From: Ornithinibacillus californiensis
GTDB taxonomy: Bacteria > Bacillota > Bacilli > Bacillales > Amphibacillaceae
Assembly (NCBI RefSeq): GCF_001038485.1
Contig: NZ_LDUE01000058.1
Coordinates: forward strand, 62,001-126,000
Length of the DNA stretch: 64,000 nt
Reading direction: 5' to 3'
A program made the translations under genes and the position numbers. The number at the start of each line of letters is the position of its first letter. Within the stretch, counting starts at the first letter, position 1. Positions 23,970 through 33,006 of the stretch are shown here, in pieces. The notes beneath the pieces are model-generated. The model saw only the letters and a program-made list of their open reading frames with translations. It was not told where the DNA came from and searched no databases.

Positions 23970-24575
23970 ATGGTAGATTATCCTGACAAACGAGTACAAC
24001 GTTCAAAATCAGATATCAAAGAAACTTTCTTAAAACTATTACATCAGAAGCCCTTTGAACAAATTACCATATCAGAAATTGTACGTGAAGCCAATTATAA
24101 TCGTGGTACTTTCTATGCGAATTTCGAGACAAAAGAGCACCTTTTAGAAGAAGTAATCACCGATGTGTTATCCGAGATGGTCGAACAAATTCGTACTCCC
24201 TATAAAACTTTCGAAACAGTAAATATGAAAGAAATGAAATTAGAAGATATTACATTGTTTAGTTATTTTAAGGAGAATGCTAGTCTGTATAAACTACTAT
24301 TAAGTGATCATATACGAGTAGACTTCCGCTTCCAAATAGCAAAAGCAATTGAGGAAATGTTTAACCGGGAATATGATTATGAAATAGAGGGAGATTCATA
24401 CATCGATACAAAATGGTTATACATTTTTCGCGCACATGGTATTGCAGGACTTATCATTCGTTGGATTGAAGAAGACTTTCCAGATTCACCCGACTACATG
24501 TCCGAGCAAACCTTGAATTTTATGACAACCGCAACCAAAGTCTTTCATGTTAAAAATAATGGGTATTTTGGTTAA
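23970..24575 (+). CDS. TetR/AcrR family transcriptional regulator
   Basis: A 201-residue protein. The N-terminal helix-turn-helix is clear (FEQITISEIVREANYNRGTF, then YANFETKEHLL), and the C-terminal part has the IAGLIIRWIEEDFPDSP helix seen in DhaS-like TetR proteins. The ATG at 23970 fits GAGAGGTGA just upstream better than a GTG nine bases earlier. Divergent from the dehydrogenase gene, which it probably represses. Confidence 0.9.
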   Translation: MVDYPDKRVQRSKSDIKETFLKLLHQKPFEQITISEIVREANYNRGTFYANFETKEHLLEEVITDVLSEMVEQIRTPYKTFETVNMKEMKLEDITLFSYFKENASLYKLLLSDHIRVDFRFQIAKAIEEMFNREYDYEIEGDSYIDTKWLYIFRAHGIAGLIIRWIEEDFPDSPDYMSEQTLNFMTTATKVFHVKNNGYFG

Positions 24576-24593
24576 ATGTACACGAAAATAATA

Positions 24594-24643
24594 AGAGGAC
24601 AGGAGTGAACTTTCCCGATAAACAGTTCACGTATCTGCCCTCT
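24594..24643. terminator. imperfect hairpin between convergent TetR and YczE-like genes
   Basis: AGAGGACAG-GAGTGAAC pairs imperfectly with GTTCACGTATCTG-CCCTCT. It is placed directly after both stop codons, so it probably ends transcription from either side. Confidence 0.55.
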
Positions 24644-24646
24644 ATT

Positions 24647-25291
24647 TTATGCACTTAATTTGGAATATTGTTTTTCCTGTAGCTTCCGTTCTATTAGGTT
24701 AAATACCGACTTGAACCTATTAAACGTGAACGCAAATACCGGACTTTGGATAAACGTAAAAATAAAGGTAAAAATGAATACCGGTCCTCCAAGTACTAGG
24801 CCAATCAATAACATTAGCGACTCTACAATAATCCGAATTAGTCCAACTGACTTACTTAACTTTTCCGCAATGGCTAACATAAAACCGTCTCTCGGCCCTG
24901 CACCAATCTGGGCGGAATTATACAATCCACCACCAAATCCCATCGTAACAATTCCTATAATAATCACGATGTAGTCCGTCCATGTTTGACTGGCTTGCGG
25001 TAAAAAATCAATCCATAAAAATAAATCCACAAATGCACCTACTAGAATCGCATTAATAAAGGTTCCTAACTTCACATAGCTTTTATCCAGAATTAAAGTA
25101 ACAAATATTAGTAGAATAGAAATGATAATAGCCCAAGAACCAATGGATAGACCTACCTTTTCATATAGAGCAACATTTAAAACATCCCACGGATGGACCC
25201 CTAGATATTGCATTTTCAACGCTATGGTAATTCCATAGCTAAAAATAACAAGCCCTATCATATAAGTAACCCAACGTAACAACTGCATCAT
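24647..25291 (-). CDS. YczE/YitT-type integral membrane protein
   Basis: About 214 residues with five or six membrane segments. The sequence YLGVHPWDVLNVAL near residue 30 and GFGGGLYNSAQIGAGPRDGF near 120 are hallmarks of the YczE/YyaS family. The function is unknown. The ATG at 25291 is chosen because AAGGGGA lies upstream; the longer frame adds an implausible charged N-terminus. The gap upstream (25292-25709) carries the 52-bp repeat array and the inverted repeat of the integrase gene. Confidence 0.85.
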   Translation of the reverse strand: MMQLLRWVTYMIGLVIFSYGITIALKMQYLGVHPWDVLNVALYEKVGLSIGSWAIIISILLIFVTLILDKSYVKLGTFINAILVGAFVDLFLWIDFLPQASQTWTDYIVIIIGIVTMGFGGGLYNSAQIGAGPRDGFMLAIAEKLSKSVGLIRIIVESLMLLIGLVLGGPVFIFTFIFTFIQSPVFAFTFNRFKSVFNLIERKLQEKQYSKLSA

Positions 25292-25402
25292 GTTTCCCCT
25301 TCTTTCTGTACCTTTATCATAGTATGTTTTTTCTAATATTAAAAGTCTTTCGAAATTTGTTCTTACCATCATTTCGAACGAACGATGTTTTCAAAAAGAT
25401 GG

Positions 25403-25575
25403 TAATAGTTTGCCTTAGCTTCATTTCTGCTAGGATTTCCATGCCAAAATGATGTTAAGAACTCTCCTTAACTTCACTTCTCTCAATCTATTAAACAAAA
25501 ATGATGCTAAGAGCCCTTCTTAAAATCACTTCAACCGAAAATCCATCCTGAAATGATGTTAACAACTACAGTAAC
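25403..25575. repeat. 52-bp tandem repeat array (locus A)
   Basis: Cores start at 25403 (degenerate), 25455, 25507 and 25559 (degenerate), exactly 52 bp apart. The two clear 17-bp cores are TTAAGAACTCTCCTTAA and CTAAGAGCCCTTCTTAA, each an imperfect dyad. The cores after the first are preceded by AAATGATG. Spacers contain the TCTCAATC element that also occurs in the array at 58958. Non-coding. Confidence 0.72.
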
Positions 25576-25653
25576 GAGCCTACATAAACTATCCCTTTTA
25601 ATTAAACAATAAGAAACAAAACCAACCAACACCGACAGAGTTCATAATTGCTC

Positions 25654-25692
25654 ATGTTACATAACCTATGATACTATATAGTTATGTAACAT
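25654..25692. promoter_or_regulatory. 12-bp inverted repeat around the integrase promoter region
   Basis: ATGTTACATAAC (25654-25665) and GTTATGTAACAT (25681-25692) are exact complements separated by 15 bp. A possible promoter (TTGCTC at 25648, GATACT at 25670, spacer 16) overlaps the left arm, so a protein bound here would block transcription. Alternatively it is a recombination core for the adjacent recombinase. Confidence 0.6.
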
Positions 25693-25709
25693 AAACAGGG
25701 AGTAAACCA

Positions 25710-26273
25710 ATGGAATATGTTGTTCCTATAAAGGATATTTCAAAAATAAATGCCATGAAAGATATATTGGAAAAGTCGTCATTACGGGATTATGTCCTTT
25801 TTGTCATTGGGATTAATACTGGTATCCAATCACAAAACTTACTACTTCTTAAAGTAGAAGATGTTTGGGATGGCGATGGACCAAGGGAATATCTCACCAT
25901 TCAAGATGAAAAAACGGGTAATGTTCAAAAACATTATTTAAATAGTCGTGTTCGTATCGCTTTAGAAAGATACATTCGAAGTAGTGATTTAAAACAGACT
26001 GATTATCTTTTTAAATCCACTAGAAATGACAAACCGATTACGCGCCAGCAAGCCTATCGGATTATTAATGTTGCAGCAAAAGAAGCTGGGATAGAAGGAA
26101 ATGTTGGTACACATACACTGCGAAAGACGTTTGGCTATCATGCATACCGGAAAGGTGTTGCCATTTCCATTTTAATGCATATGTTCCATCACAACTCGAG
26201 ATCGGAGACATTAAAATACATCGGTATTACGGAGGAAGAAAAAAGCGCAGTTAAAGTAGATGTTAATTTATAA
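25710..26273 (+). CDS. tyrosine recombinase/integrase, catalytic domain only, first catalytic Arg replaced
   Basis: A 187-residue protein equal to the C-terminal catalytic domain of tyrosine recombinases, without a core-binding N-domain. Catalytic Lys (DEKTGN), HxxR (HTLRKTF), the second His (FHHNSRSETL) and the nucleophile Tyr (KYIGI) are present. The first Arg, normally in TGLRxSE, is Gln here (TGIQSQN; codon CAA, one step from CGA). Activity is therefore doubtful. AGGGAG precedes the ATG. No phage or transposon genes lie nearby. Confidence 0.87.
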   Translation: MEYVVPIKDISKINAMKDILEKSSLRDYVLFVIGINTGIQSQNLLLLKVEDVWDGDGPREYLTIQDEKTGNVQKHYLNSRVRIALERYIRSSDLKQTDYLFKSTRNDKPITRQQAYRIINVAAKEAGIEGNVGTHTLRKTFGYHAYRKGVAISILMHMFHHNSRSETLKYIGITEEEKSAVKVDVNL

Positions 26274-26305
26274 ATAAAAAACTCTCCAAGTTCACCTGGA
26301 GAGTC
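26274..26305 (-). terminator. terminator of the UspA-like gene
   Basis: ACTCTCCA pairs with TGGAGAGT around an 8-base loop, followed on the minus strand by a T-run. It is located between convergent genes, so it may also serve the integrase gene weakly. Confidence 0.82.
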
Positions 26306-26309
26306 TTCC

Positions 26310-26999
26310 TTACGACTTACTTTCATGTTCATAGTCGACGTTCATATCAACTTTTTTTAATTCCTTAACAATTCCTTCGGTCACTCGTACTTTAAACATT
26401 TCACGGTCTTTCATAAATTTAAAGATTCCGTTATCAAAGTCTGTTCCTTGTTCTTTAAAGAAGATACCTTCATAGTCAACGGTGTTTGAATGCTTAAATG
26501 TTAAACGGAAATGCTCATCTTCTTTAGAAAGGTATGCTCTGCAACCTCTCTGGAACTGGCCATTTTCGTTACGAATATAGCGTGTTACTGAAATAATATG
26601 CAAGTCTACAAATGGTATATCATGCAGTAATGTATTGATTAGAGAGCCTTTTGTAATTTGTTCCCATCGGCTTTGTGCTGTTTGGCCTAGGACAATTTGC
26701 GTCACATGCTTTTCTCTAGCAACGTCTGTAATTACTTTGGCTACTGGTCGTTTTTCTCTATCTTTTATAATAAAATCAGTTACATTATTCTCTTCTGCTA
26801 GCTGCTTCCATCTTTCTAAATAAAAGCTTTTCTCTGCATCCATTTCATCAAATGGCTTCGTATCAACCGTAAGAATATACAATGGACAGCCTAGCATGTT
26901 GGCAATTTTACAACCGCGTTTGATGAGGCGCTCGCCATTTGGGCCATAGTGTACACATACTAGAATGCTTTCATCTATACGCCCATTTGTTTTTTCCAT
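26310..26999 (-). CDS. universal stress protein (UspA/KdpD-like) family protein
   Basis: About 229 residues. Residues 10-145 match a UspA-like Rossmann fold as found in KdpD: ILVCVHYGPNGERLIKRG at the start and the ATP-loop-like IVLGQTAQSRWEQITKGS near 105. The C-terminal 80 residues are a separate, charged domain that I do not recognise. The ATG at 26999 is chosen with GAGGTG upstream. Divergent from the mrp operon; a role in ion or osmotic stress is plausible from context only. Confidence 0.78.
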   Translation of the reverse strand: MEKTNGRIDESILVCVHYGPNGERLIKRGCKIANMLGCPLYILTVDTKPFDEMDAEKSFYLERWKQLAEENNVTDFIIKDREKRPVAKVITDVAREKHVTQIVLGQTAQSRWEQITKGSLINTLLHDIPFVDLHIISVTRYIRNENGQFQRGCRAYLSKEDEHFRLTFKHSNTVDYEGIFFKEQGTDFDNGIFKFMKDREMFKVRVTEGIVKELKKVDMNVDYEHESKS

Positions 27000-27231
27000 T
27001 TTATTCACCTCAAAATAATATTAGAAAAACTAACGTTACAAACAGTATGTTCGTTTTTCTTCAACTTGTTACCTTAAAGAGACAATTATTATTTTACTAA
27101 TCTATAAATAAAAACCTTGTTACTCATTAAACTATGTATGACTATATCACTTTGTCTTCCATACAGTCAATGGCAATTATTAATTCAGTAATTTTAAGAA
27201 AACAGTCTTTTTTCAATCGGAGTGAACGCTT

Positions 27232-29652
27232 TTGAGTTTGTTACATTTTATTATTCTACTGCCTTTCTTTGCAGCAATCATAATTCCTTATATATATAAG
27301 AAATTTAATGCAAAAATCCATACAGGATGGTTTGTCGTTGTTATTCCACTAGTTATTCTGATTCATCTCGCTTTACAGATTCCTAACATTTCAACTGGGG
27401 ATACCATATTACTTTCTATGCCATGGATTCCGTCTTTAGGAATTAACTTTGATATTTATGTAGATGGGCTAGCACTGTTATTTGGATTGATCATTAGTGG
27501 AATTGGTACACTAGTTGTCTTCTATTCCATCTTTTATATGGATAAAAAACGGGAAGAGCTACATAATTTCTATGTTTATCTTCTCTTATTTATGGGAGCC
27601 ATGCTTGGGTTGGTCGTCTCTGACAATGTTTTTGTATTATATACGCTTTGGGAGCTAACAAGTGTATCATCCTTTCTACTGATTGCTTATTGGTACGAAC
27701 GGAAAAAGTCTCGTGCTGGTGCTTTAAAAGCGATGATTATTACCGTGTTCGGTGGGCTGGCCATGCTAGCAGGCTTAATTCTACTAACGATGATCACCGA
27801 CACATACAGCCTACGAGAAATGTTCGCGAATGTTACGCTTATTACGGAGAGCTCTCTCTTCATTCCAGCAATGGTACTTATTCTAATCGGAGCGTTTACG
27901 AAGTCCGCACAATATCCTTTTAGTATTTGGTTACCAGATGCGATGGAAGCTCCAACACCAATTAGTGCTTACTTACATTCAGCTACGATGGTAAAAGCTG
28001 GAATATATCTAGTAGCACGAATGACTCCAATCTTTGGCGGAAACGCTGCTTGGTTTTGGATGGTTGGTGGAATTGGGGTAATCACATTAATTTATGGATC
28101 GGTACGTGCAGTAAGGCAAACCGACTTAAAAGCATTGTTAGCATTCTCAACGATTAGCCAACTGGGGCTAATCATGAGCTTACTTGGAGTAGGTTCTGCG
28201 GCGTTATATTTTGATATTGGTGATGCACAGGAAATCTATGCTTTTGCAATCTTTGCGGCGTTGTTCCATCTGTTTAACCATTCTACCTTCAAAGGTGCCT
28301 TATTCATGGTCGTCGGAATTATTGACCATGAAACGGGTACTCGTGATATTCGTAGATTAGGTGGTTTAATGTCTATCATGCCACTAACATTCACCATAGC
28401 ATTAATTGGAAGCTTGTCAATGGCTGGATTACCACCTTTTAATGGATTCTTAAGTAAAGAAATGTTCTTTACTGGCATGCTTAGTGCATCGGAAATTTCT
28501 TTCTTTACTTTAGAAGAGTTAACTATTCTATTCCCGATTATTGCATGGGTTGCGAGTGTATTTACGTTTATTTATTGCTTAATTTTATTAGTCCGACCGT
28601 TTTTTGGTACATTCAAGCCAGATAAGCTTCCTAAGGAAAAAATTCATGAAGCACCGGTTGGCATGCTTATTCCACCTGCCATCTTAGGCGCACTTGTTGT
28701 TTTGATTTTCTTCTTTCCAAATCTATTAGCGAATTACATTCTTAAACCTGCGTTAATTTCCGTCATTCCAGGTATGACGATGGAGACCGTTCCATTCAAA
28801 ATCACTGCTTGGCATGGTTTTCAAACCGAGCTTTGGATGACGATTGGGGTCATTGTCCTTGGTTCGATTTTATTCGTTGCCATTAAGAAGTGGAATATCG
28901 CATTCCGAGTTTATCCGGATAAGCTAAGCTTAAATTACTTGTATAGCAATGGAATTGAAAATCTAGAGCAAGGTTCTGCTTCCTTTACGAACCGCTACAT
29001 GACTGGTTCAATCCGTCATTATTTACTGTATATCTTTGTATTTATCGTCCTTATTCTAGGAACTGCTTTAATTGTTTTTGATGCAATTACATTTGATTTT
29101 TCCAATAATGCTTATGTGACGGTATATGATATTGGTATATTAGCTGCCATGGTTGCCGCAACTTTCACCGTGTTGTTTACGAAAAATAGAATTACCGCCA
29201 TTGTTGCACTTGGTGCCGTTGGCTATCTGATGGTGATGTTATTCGTAATTTTCCGTGCACCAGACTTGGCAATGACGCAGATGGTTGTTGAAACAGCAAC
29301 TACGGTATTATTTTTACTATGTTTCTACCACTTACCAAAACTCGAGAAGAAAATTGAAAAAATGAAGTTCAAAGTAACCAATCTCGTGGTGTCTCTTGCA
29401 GTTGGTGTGACGATGACGGTATTGACTCTCGTAGCGACCGGTCATCAATTATTTACACCGATTACAACTTTCTTCGAGAATGCTTATGAATTAGCTGGAG
29501 CAAAAAATATCGTGAATGCAATCTTAGTTGATTTTAGAGGCTTTGATACCATGTTAGAAATCGCAGTATTACTGATTGCTGGTATCGGGGTGTATACGTT
29601 AGTTAAGCTCCAGCATAAAGGAAGTGATTCAGATGAAGCCGGAACCAAATGA
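27232..29652 (+). CDS. mrpA: Na+/H+ antiporter subunit A
   Basis: An 806-residue membrane protein, the largest subunit of the cation/proton antiporter Mrp and related to complex I NuoL, with an NuoJ-like C-terminal part. It has about 20 membrane segments. Conserved NuoL-type features are VLYTLWELTSVSSFLLI (Glu in helix 5), SAYLHSATMVKAGIYL and HLFNHSTFKGALFM. The TTG start has CGGAGTG 8 bp upstream. First gene of a seven-gene overlapping operon that exports Na+ in exchange for protons, important at high pH or salt. Confidence 0.95.
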   Translation: MSLLHFIILLPFFAAIIIPYIYKKFNAKIHTGWFVVVIPLVILIHLALQIPNISTGDTILLSMPWIPSLGINFDIYVDGLALLFGLIISGIGTLVVFYSIFYMDKKREELHNFYVYLLLFMGAMLGLVVSDNVFVLYTLWELTSVSSFLLIAYWYERKKSRAGALKAMIITVFGGLAMLAGLILLTMITDTYSLREMFANVTLITESSLFIPAMVLILIGAFTKSAQYPFSIWLPDAMEAPTPISAYLHSATMVKAGIYLVARMTPIFGGNAAWFWMVGGIGVITLIYGSVRAVRQTDLKALLAFSTISQLGLIMSLLGVGSAALYFDIGDAQEIYAFAIFAALFHLFNHSTFKGALFMVVGIIDHETGTRDIRRLGGLMSIMPLTFTIALIGSLSMAGLPPFNGFLSKEMFFTGMLSASEISFFTLEELTILFPIIAWVASVFTFIYCLILLVRPFFGTFKPDKLPKEKIHEAPVGMLIPPAILGALVVLIFFFPNLLANYILKPALISVIPGMTMETVPFKITAWHGFQTELWMTIGVIVLGSILFVAIKKWNIAFRVYPDKLSLNYLYSNGIENLEQGSASFTNRYMTGSIRHYLLYIFVFIVLILGTALIVFDAITFDFSNNAYVTVYDIGILAAMVAATFTVLFTKNRITAIVALGAVGYLMVMLFVIFRAPDLAMTQMVVETATTVLFLLCFYHLPKLEKKIEKMKFKVTNLVVSLAVGVTMTVLTLVATGHQLFTPITTFFENAYELAGAKNIVNAILVDFRGFDTMLEIAVLLIAGIGVYTLVKLQHKGSDSDEAGTK

Positions 29653-30064
29653 TGTCATCCTACACACGGTGTCAAAACTCACCGCCGTGATTATATTTAC
29701 TTTTTCTATTGATTTATTTTGGGCAGGACATCATTTTCCTGGTGGCGGATTTATAGGTGGCTTAACAACTGCTGCTGGGATTGTTCTGCTCTATTTATCA
29801 TTTGATATCGAGCGAATACAAACAAATTTACCGATTGATTATAAAAAACTTGCTGCACTTGGGGTCCTTATTTCGGTTTCAACCGGATTAGCTGGCATGA
29901 TTTATGGTGATAACTTTTTAGAGCAAACTTTTGGTTACTTCGATCTTCCTCTCTTTGGAAAAACGGAACTAGCGACAGCAGTGCTTTTTGATATTGGAGT
30001 AGCTCTAGCAGTTATCGGCACAGCAGTCACCATTATAACTAGCATCAGTGAGGATGGTCTGTAA
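29633..30064 (+). CDS. mrpB: Na+/H+ antiporter subunit B
   Basis: A 143-residue protein with four membrane segments and the MrpB signature WAGHHFPGGGFIGGL near residue 30. The ATG at 29633 is preferred over an upstream GTG because AAAGGAAG is well spaced and the product begins MKPEPNDVIL as in other MrpB. It overlaps the mrpA 3' end by 20 bp. Confidence 0.94.
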   Translation: MKPEPNDVILHTVSKLTAVIIFTFSIDLFWAGHHFPGGGFIGGLTTAAGIVLLYLSFDIERIQTNLPIDYKKLAALGVLISVSTGLAGMIYGDNFLEQTFGYFDLPLFGKTELATAVLFDIGVALAVIGTAVTIITSISEDGL

Positions 30065-30402
30065 TGGAAACACTTATAGCAATTGTCATTGGAATCTTAT
30101 TTACGATCGGGACTTATCTCATGTTATCCAATCAAATGTTGCGGATTATCCTTGGGTTATCCCTAATCAGTCATGCAGTTAATTTAATGATTATTATTAT
30201 GGGTGGTTTGAAAACAGGTGGACCTCCTTTGCTTTCTGAGAGAACAAAGGATTTTACAGATGCCATCCCACAGGCATTAATATTAACGGCAATCGTTATT
30301 AATTTTGCTGTAACAGCCTTCCTTCTTGTACTAAGCTACCGTACCTATAAAAAGCATGGTACCGACGATATGAACAACCTAAGGGGAAATGAACATGAAT
30401 AA
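30064..30402 (+). CDS. mrpC: Na+/H+ antiporter subunit C
   Basis: A 112-residue NuoK-like subunit with three membrane segments. SNQMLRIILGLSLISHAVNLMI and DAIPQALILTAIVINFAVTA are the conserved NuoK/MrpC helices. Its ATG overlaps the mrpB stop codon by one base. Confidence 0.94.
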   Translation: METLIAIVIGILFTIGTYLMLSNQMLRIILGLSLISHAVNLMIIIMGGLKTGGPPLLSERTKDFTDAIPQALILTAIVINFAVTAFLLVLSYRTYKKHGTDDMNNLRGNEHE

Positions 30403-31885
30403 CTTACTCATATGGCCAGTTATCTTGCCGTTAATAGCCGGAATGCTTTTCATCCTACTACGGAATAAAATTCACTTGCAACGAGTGCTATCTGTCGTCG
30501 TCCTTGCCGTTGTAACTGGAATTTCTATCGTCCTTATGAACCAAATACAAGCGAACGGCATTCAAACTCTGCAATTAGGCGGGTGGCAAGCTCCATTTGG
30601 GATTGGTCTTGTAGCGGACATGTTTTCCATCCTACTTGTTTTAACGACTAGTATTGTCGCCTTTTGTTGTGTGGTGTTTTCCTTTAAAATCATCGGCAAA
30701 GACAGGGAAAATCATTATTTTTATTCGTTAGTCTTATTCTTGATTACTGGGATAAACGGTTCATTCTTAACTGGGGACTTATTTAATTTATATGTTTTCT
30801 TTGAAGTACTTCTTCTAGCTTCTTATGTGTTAGTATCCTTGGGTGGCAAAAAAGTACAACTTCGGGAAACAATGAAATACGTGATTATTAACGTTCTTTC
30901 CTCAGCATTCTTCTTAGTTGGGATTGCTTATATGTATTCCATTACTGGTACATTGAGTTTAGCACATATTTCCGTTCGAATTGCTGAAGTTGGACAGGAT
31001 GGCTTTATTACGACCGTAGCTATTTTATTTATTCTTGTATTCGGTATGAAGGCTGGATTGTTCTTATTTTATTGGCTACCTGGATCGTATAGTGTGCCAC
31101 CGGCCGCAGTGTCTGCTCTTTTCGCCGCACTATTAACCAAGGTTGGAATCTATGCCATCATGCGAATGTTTACGTTAGTGTTTTATCATGAGCCTGGAAT
31201 TACACATTTGTTCATTGGCATACTTGCAGCAATAACAATGATTTTAGGCGGAATCGGAGCAATTGGCTACTGGGATATAAATAAAATTCTAACCTATAAT
31301 GTCATCATCGGGGCTGGATTTATTTTAGCTGGTTTTGCTGCATTTACCGATAGCGGGACACTCGGTTCTATCTATTATTTAATCCATGACATGATTGTAA
31401 AAGCTCTTATTTTCTTAATTGGTGGTGTCGTTGTTTATTTAACTGGTACAACCAATTTAAAAGAAATGAGTGGGTTAATACGGAACCATCCTTATTTAGG
31501 GTGGATGTTCTTTATCGCTGCTTTATCATTAATTGGCATTCCACCACTTAGCGGGTTTATTGGAAAGGTATTTATTACAAAAGGTACATTTGAAGCAGGA
31601 TATTATTGGCTAGGTGCGATTGGATTGATAGCTAGCTTGCTTATTCTTTATTCGGTAATGAAAATCTTCATGAATGCCTTTTGGGGAGAAACCGTACTTA
31701 GTGAGGAAGAGGAAAAAGGTACGACCAAAGGGGTCATGATACCAATTGCGTTACTCACTATTCTTACGATCGCACTTGGTATTGGACCGGAATTCATTAA
31801 CGCTTATGTGGAAACAGCAGTGGAATCGCTCATGAATCCACAAACGTATATTGATGCTGTATTTGCAGGAAATGATATTCCATAA
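30395..31885 (+). CDS. mrpD: Na+/H+ antiporter subunit D
   Basis: A 496-residue NuoN/NuoM-like subunit with about 14 membrane segments. Conserved parts are NLYVFFEVLLLASYVLVSLG (essential-type Glu) and WLPGSYSVPPAAVSALFAAL. The ATG at 30395 lies 7 bp after AAGGGGAA; an ATG six bases earlier is too close. It overlaps the mrpC end by 8 bp. Confidence 0.94.
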   Translation: MNNLLIWPVILPLIAGMLFILLRNKIHLQRVLSVVVLAVVTGISIVLMNQIQANGIQTLQLGGWQAPFGIGLVADMFSILLVLTTSIVAFCCVVFSFKIIGKDRENHYFYSLVLFLITGINGSFLTGDLFNLYVFFEVLLLASYVLVSLGGKKVQLRETMKYVIINVLSSAFFLVGIAYMYSITGTLSLAHISVRIAEVGQDGFITTVAILFILVFGMKAGLFLFYWLPGSYSVPPAAVSALFAALLTKVGIYAIMRMFTLVFYHEPGITHLFIGILAAITMILGGIGAIGYWDINKILTYNVIIGAGFILAGFAAFTDSGTLGSIYYLIHDMIVKALIFLIGGVVVYLTGTTNLKEMSGLIRNHPYLGWMFFIAALSLIGIPPLSGFIGKVFITKGTFEAGYYWLGAIGLIASLLILYSVMKIFMNAFWGETVLSEEEEKGTTKGVMIPIALLTILTIALGIGPEFINAYVETAVESLMNPQTYIDAVFAGNDIP

Positions 31886-31903
31886 ACGAAAGGAGGAGCA
31901 GGC

Positions 31904-32389
31904 ATGCCATTTCAAATATTGATTAACATATTTATTGCTTTTCTTTGGATGTTCTTCCAGGATGAGTGGCGATTCTTAAGCTTTTTGAGTGGTTATATCG
32001 TCGGTATTCTAATATTGTTCTTTATGCGACGTTTTTTCAACAAGCCTCTATATGTATTTTTCGTTTGGGCTGCTATAAAACTACTCTATGTTTTTAGTTA
32101 TGAGCTCTTAGGGTCTGCCATTCTTGTGATACGGCAGGTGCTCCGTCCGAAGATTAATATTACCCCAGGTATATTTCGTATCGATACGGACTTAGAGGGG
32201 GATGTTGAAATCACTTTGCTTTCCCTACTGATTTGTTTAACACCGGGATCAGTGGTGATGGAGGTTACACCAAATGGTAAAAGCCTGTATGTTCATGCGA
32301 TGGATGTCCCGGAATCAAAGGAATCGGTGTTAAAATCACAGTTGATCTTTGAACGGGCAATTAAGGATGTGACGAGAAAATATGTTTGA
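31904..32389 (+). CDS. mrpE: Na+/H+ antiporter subunit E
   Basis: A 161-residue protein with two or three N-terminal membrane segments and a cytoplasmic C-terminal domain. Conserved parts are RPKINITPGIFRIDTDL and LLSLLICLTPGSVVMEV. It has a strong AAAGGAGG site and is placed between mrpD and mrpF as in all mrp operons. Confidence 0.93.
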   Translation: MPFQILINIFIAFLWMFFQDEWRFLSFLSGYIVGILILFFMRRFFNKPLYVFFVWAAIKLLYVFSYELLGSAILVIRQVLRPKINITPGIFRIDTDLEGDVEITLLSLLICLTPGSVVMEVTPNGKSLYVHAMDVPESKESVLKSQLIFERAIKDVTRKYV

Positions 32390-32660
32390 AATCTTGATGA
32401 TATTATCACTTATTATTTTGACACTAGCTATTTTGTTAAATATTTACCGTGTAATAAAAGGGCCATCCAGTGCTGATCGGGTACAGGCACTTGATTCGAT
32501 AGGGATTAATTTAATTGCAGGGATAGCAATTTTTTCTGTTTATCTCGATACCCATGCTTTTTTTGAACTAATATTATTAATCGGTATCTTGTCCTTTGTT
32601 GGGACCATAGCCTTTGCCCGATTTATTGAAAGGGGTGTCGTCATTGAGCGGAAGCGCTGA
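32382..32660 (+). CDS. mrpF: Na+/H+ antiporter subunit F
   Basis: A 92-residue protein with three membrane segments and the MrpF signature YRVIKGPSSADRVQALDSIG. The start overlaps mrpE by 8 bp, indicating coupled translation. Confidence 0.93.
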   Translation: MFEILMILSLIILTLAILLNIYRVIKGPSSADRVQALDSIGINLIAGIAIFSVYLDTHAFFELILLIGILSFVGTIAFARFIERGVVIERKR

Positions 32661-33006
32661 GGTCATTGCTGGAGTCTTGATTTTCTTAGGAACGTTAATT
32701 TGTTTAATTAGCGCCATTGGGTTGGTACGTTTACCAGATGTGTATACACGCTCCCATGCTGCATCGAAAAGCTCTACGGTAGGTGTATTGTTTATTCTAA
32801 TCGGAACGTTATTATACTTTGTCATTTCAGAAGGATACTTTAGCATTCGACTTATTTTAGGAATCCTATTTGTTTTCTTAACCGCGCCAGTCGCAGCCCA
32901 TGTCATCTGCCGCGCCGCTTATCGTGCCGAAGTACCACTAACAGAAAATAGTGCCGAAGACGAACTCAAAGATTACATGAAGGGGGACAGTCCCTCTGTG
33001 AAATGA
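32644..33006 (+). CDS. mrpG: Na+/H+ antiporter subunit G, C-terminus encoded by a palindromic repeat
   Basis: About 120 residues with three membrane segments and the MrpG signature IGLVRLPDVYTRSHAASKSST. The TTG at 32644 is chosen because AAAGGGG is spaced 8 bp from it; a GTG at 32635 would sit inside the ribosome site. It overlaps mrpF by 17 bp. The final residues GDSPSVK and the TGA stop lie inside the GGGACAGTCCCTCTGTGAA palindrome at 32982-33028, which suggests the repeat element landed in the 3' end of the gene. Confidence 0.9.
   Translation: MSGSAEVIAGVLIFLGTLICLISAIGLVRLPDVYTRSHAASKSSTVGVLFILIGTLLYFVISEGYFSIRLILGILFVFLTAPVAAHVICRAAYRAEVPLTENSAEDELKDYMKGDSPSVK

Noticed and set aside
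25710-26273. Evidence of a prophage or integrative element
   Set aside because: Only one small recombinase with a changed catalytic residue; no phage, conjugation or tRNA attachment genes around it.
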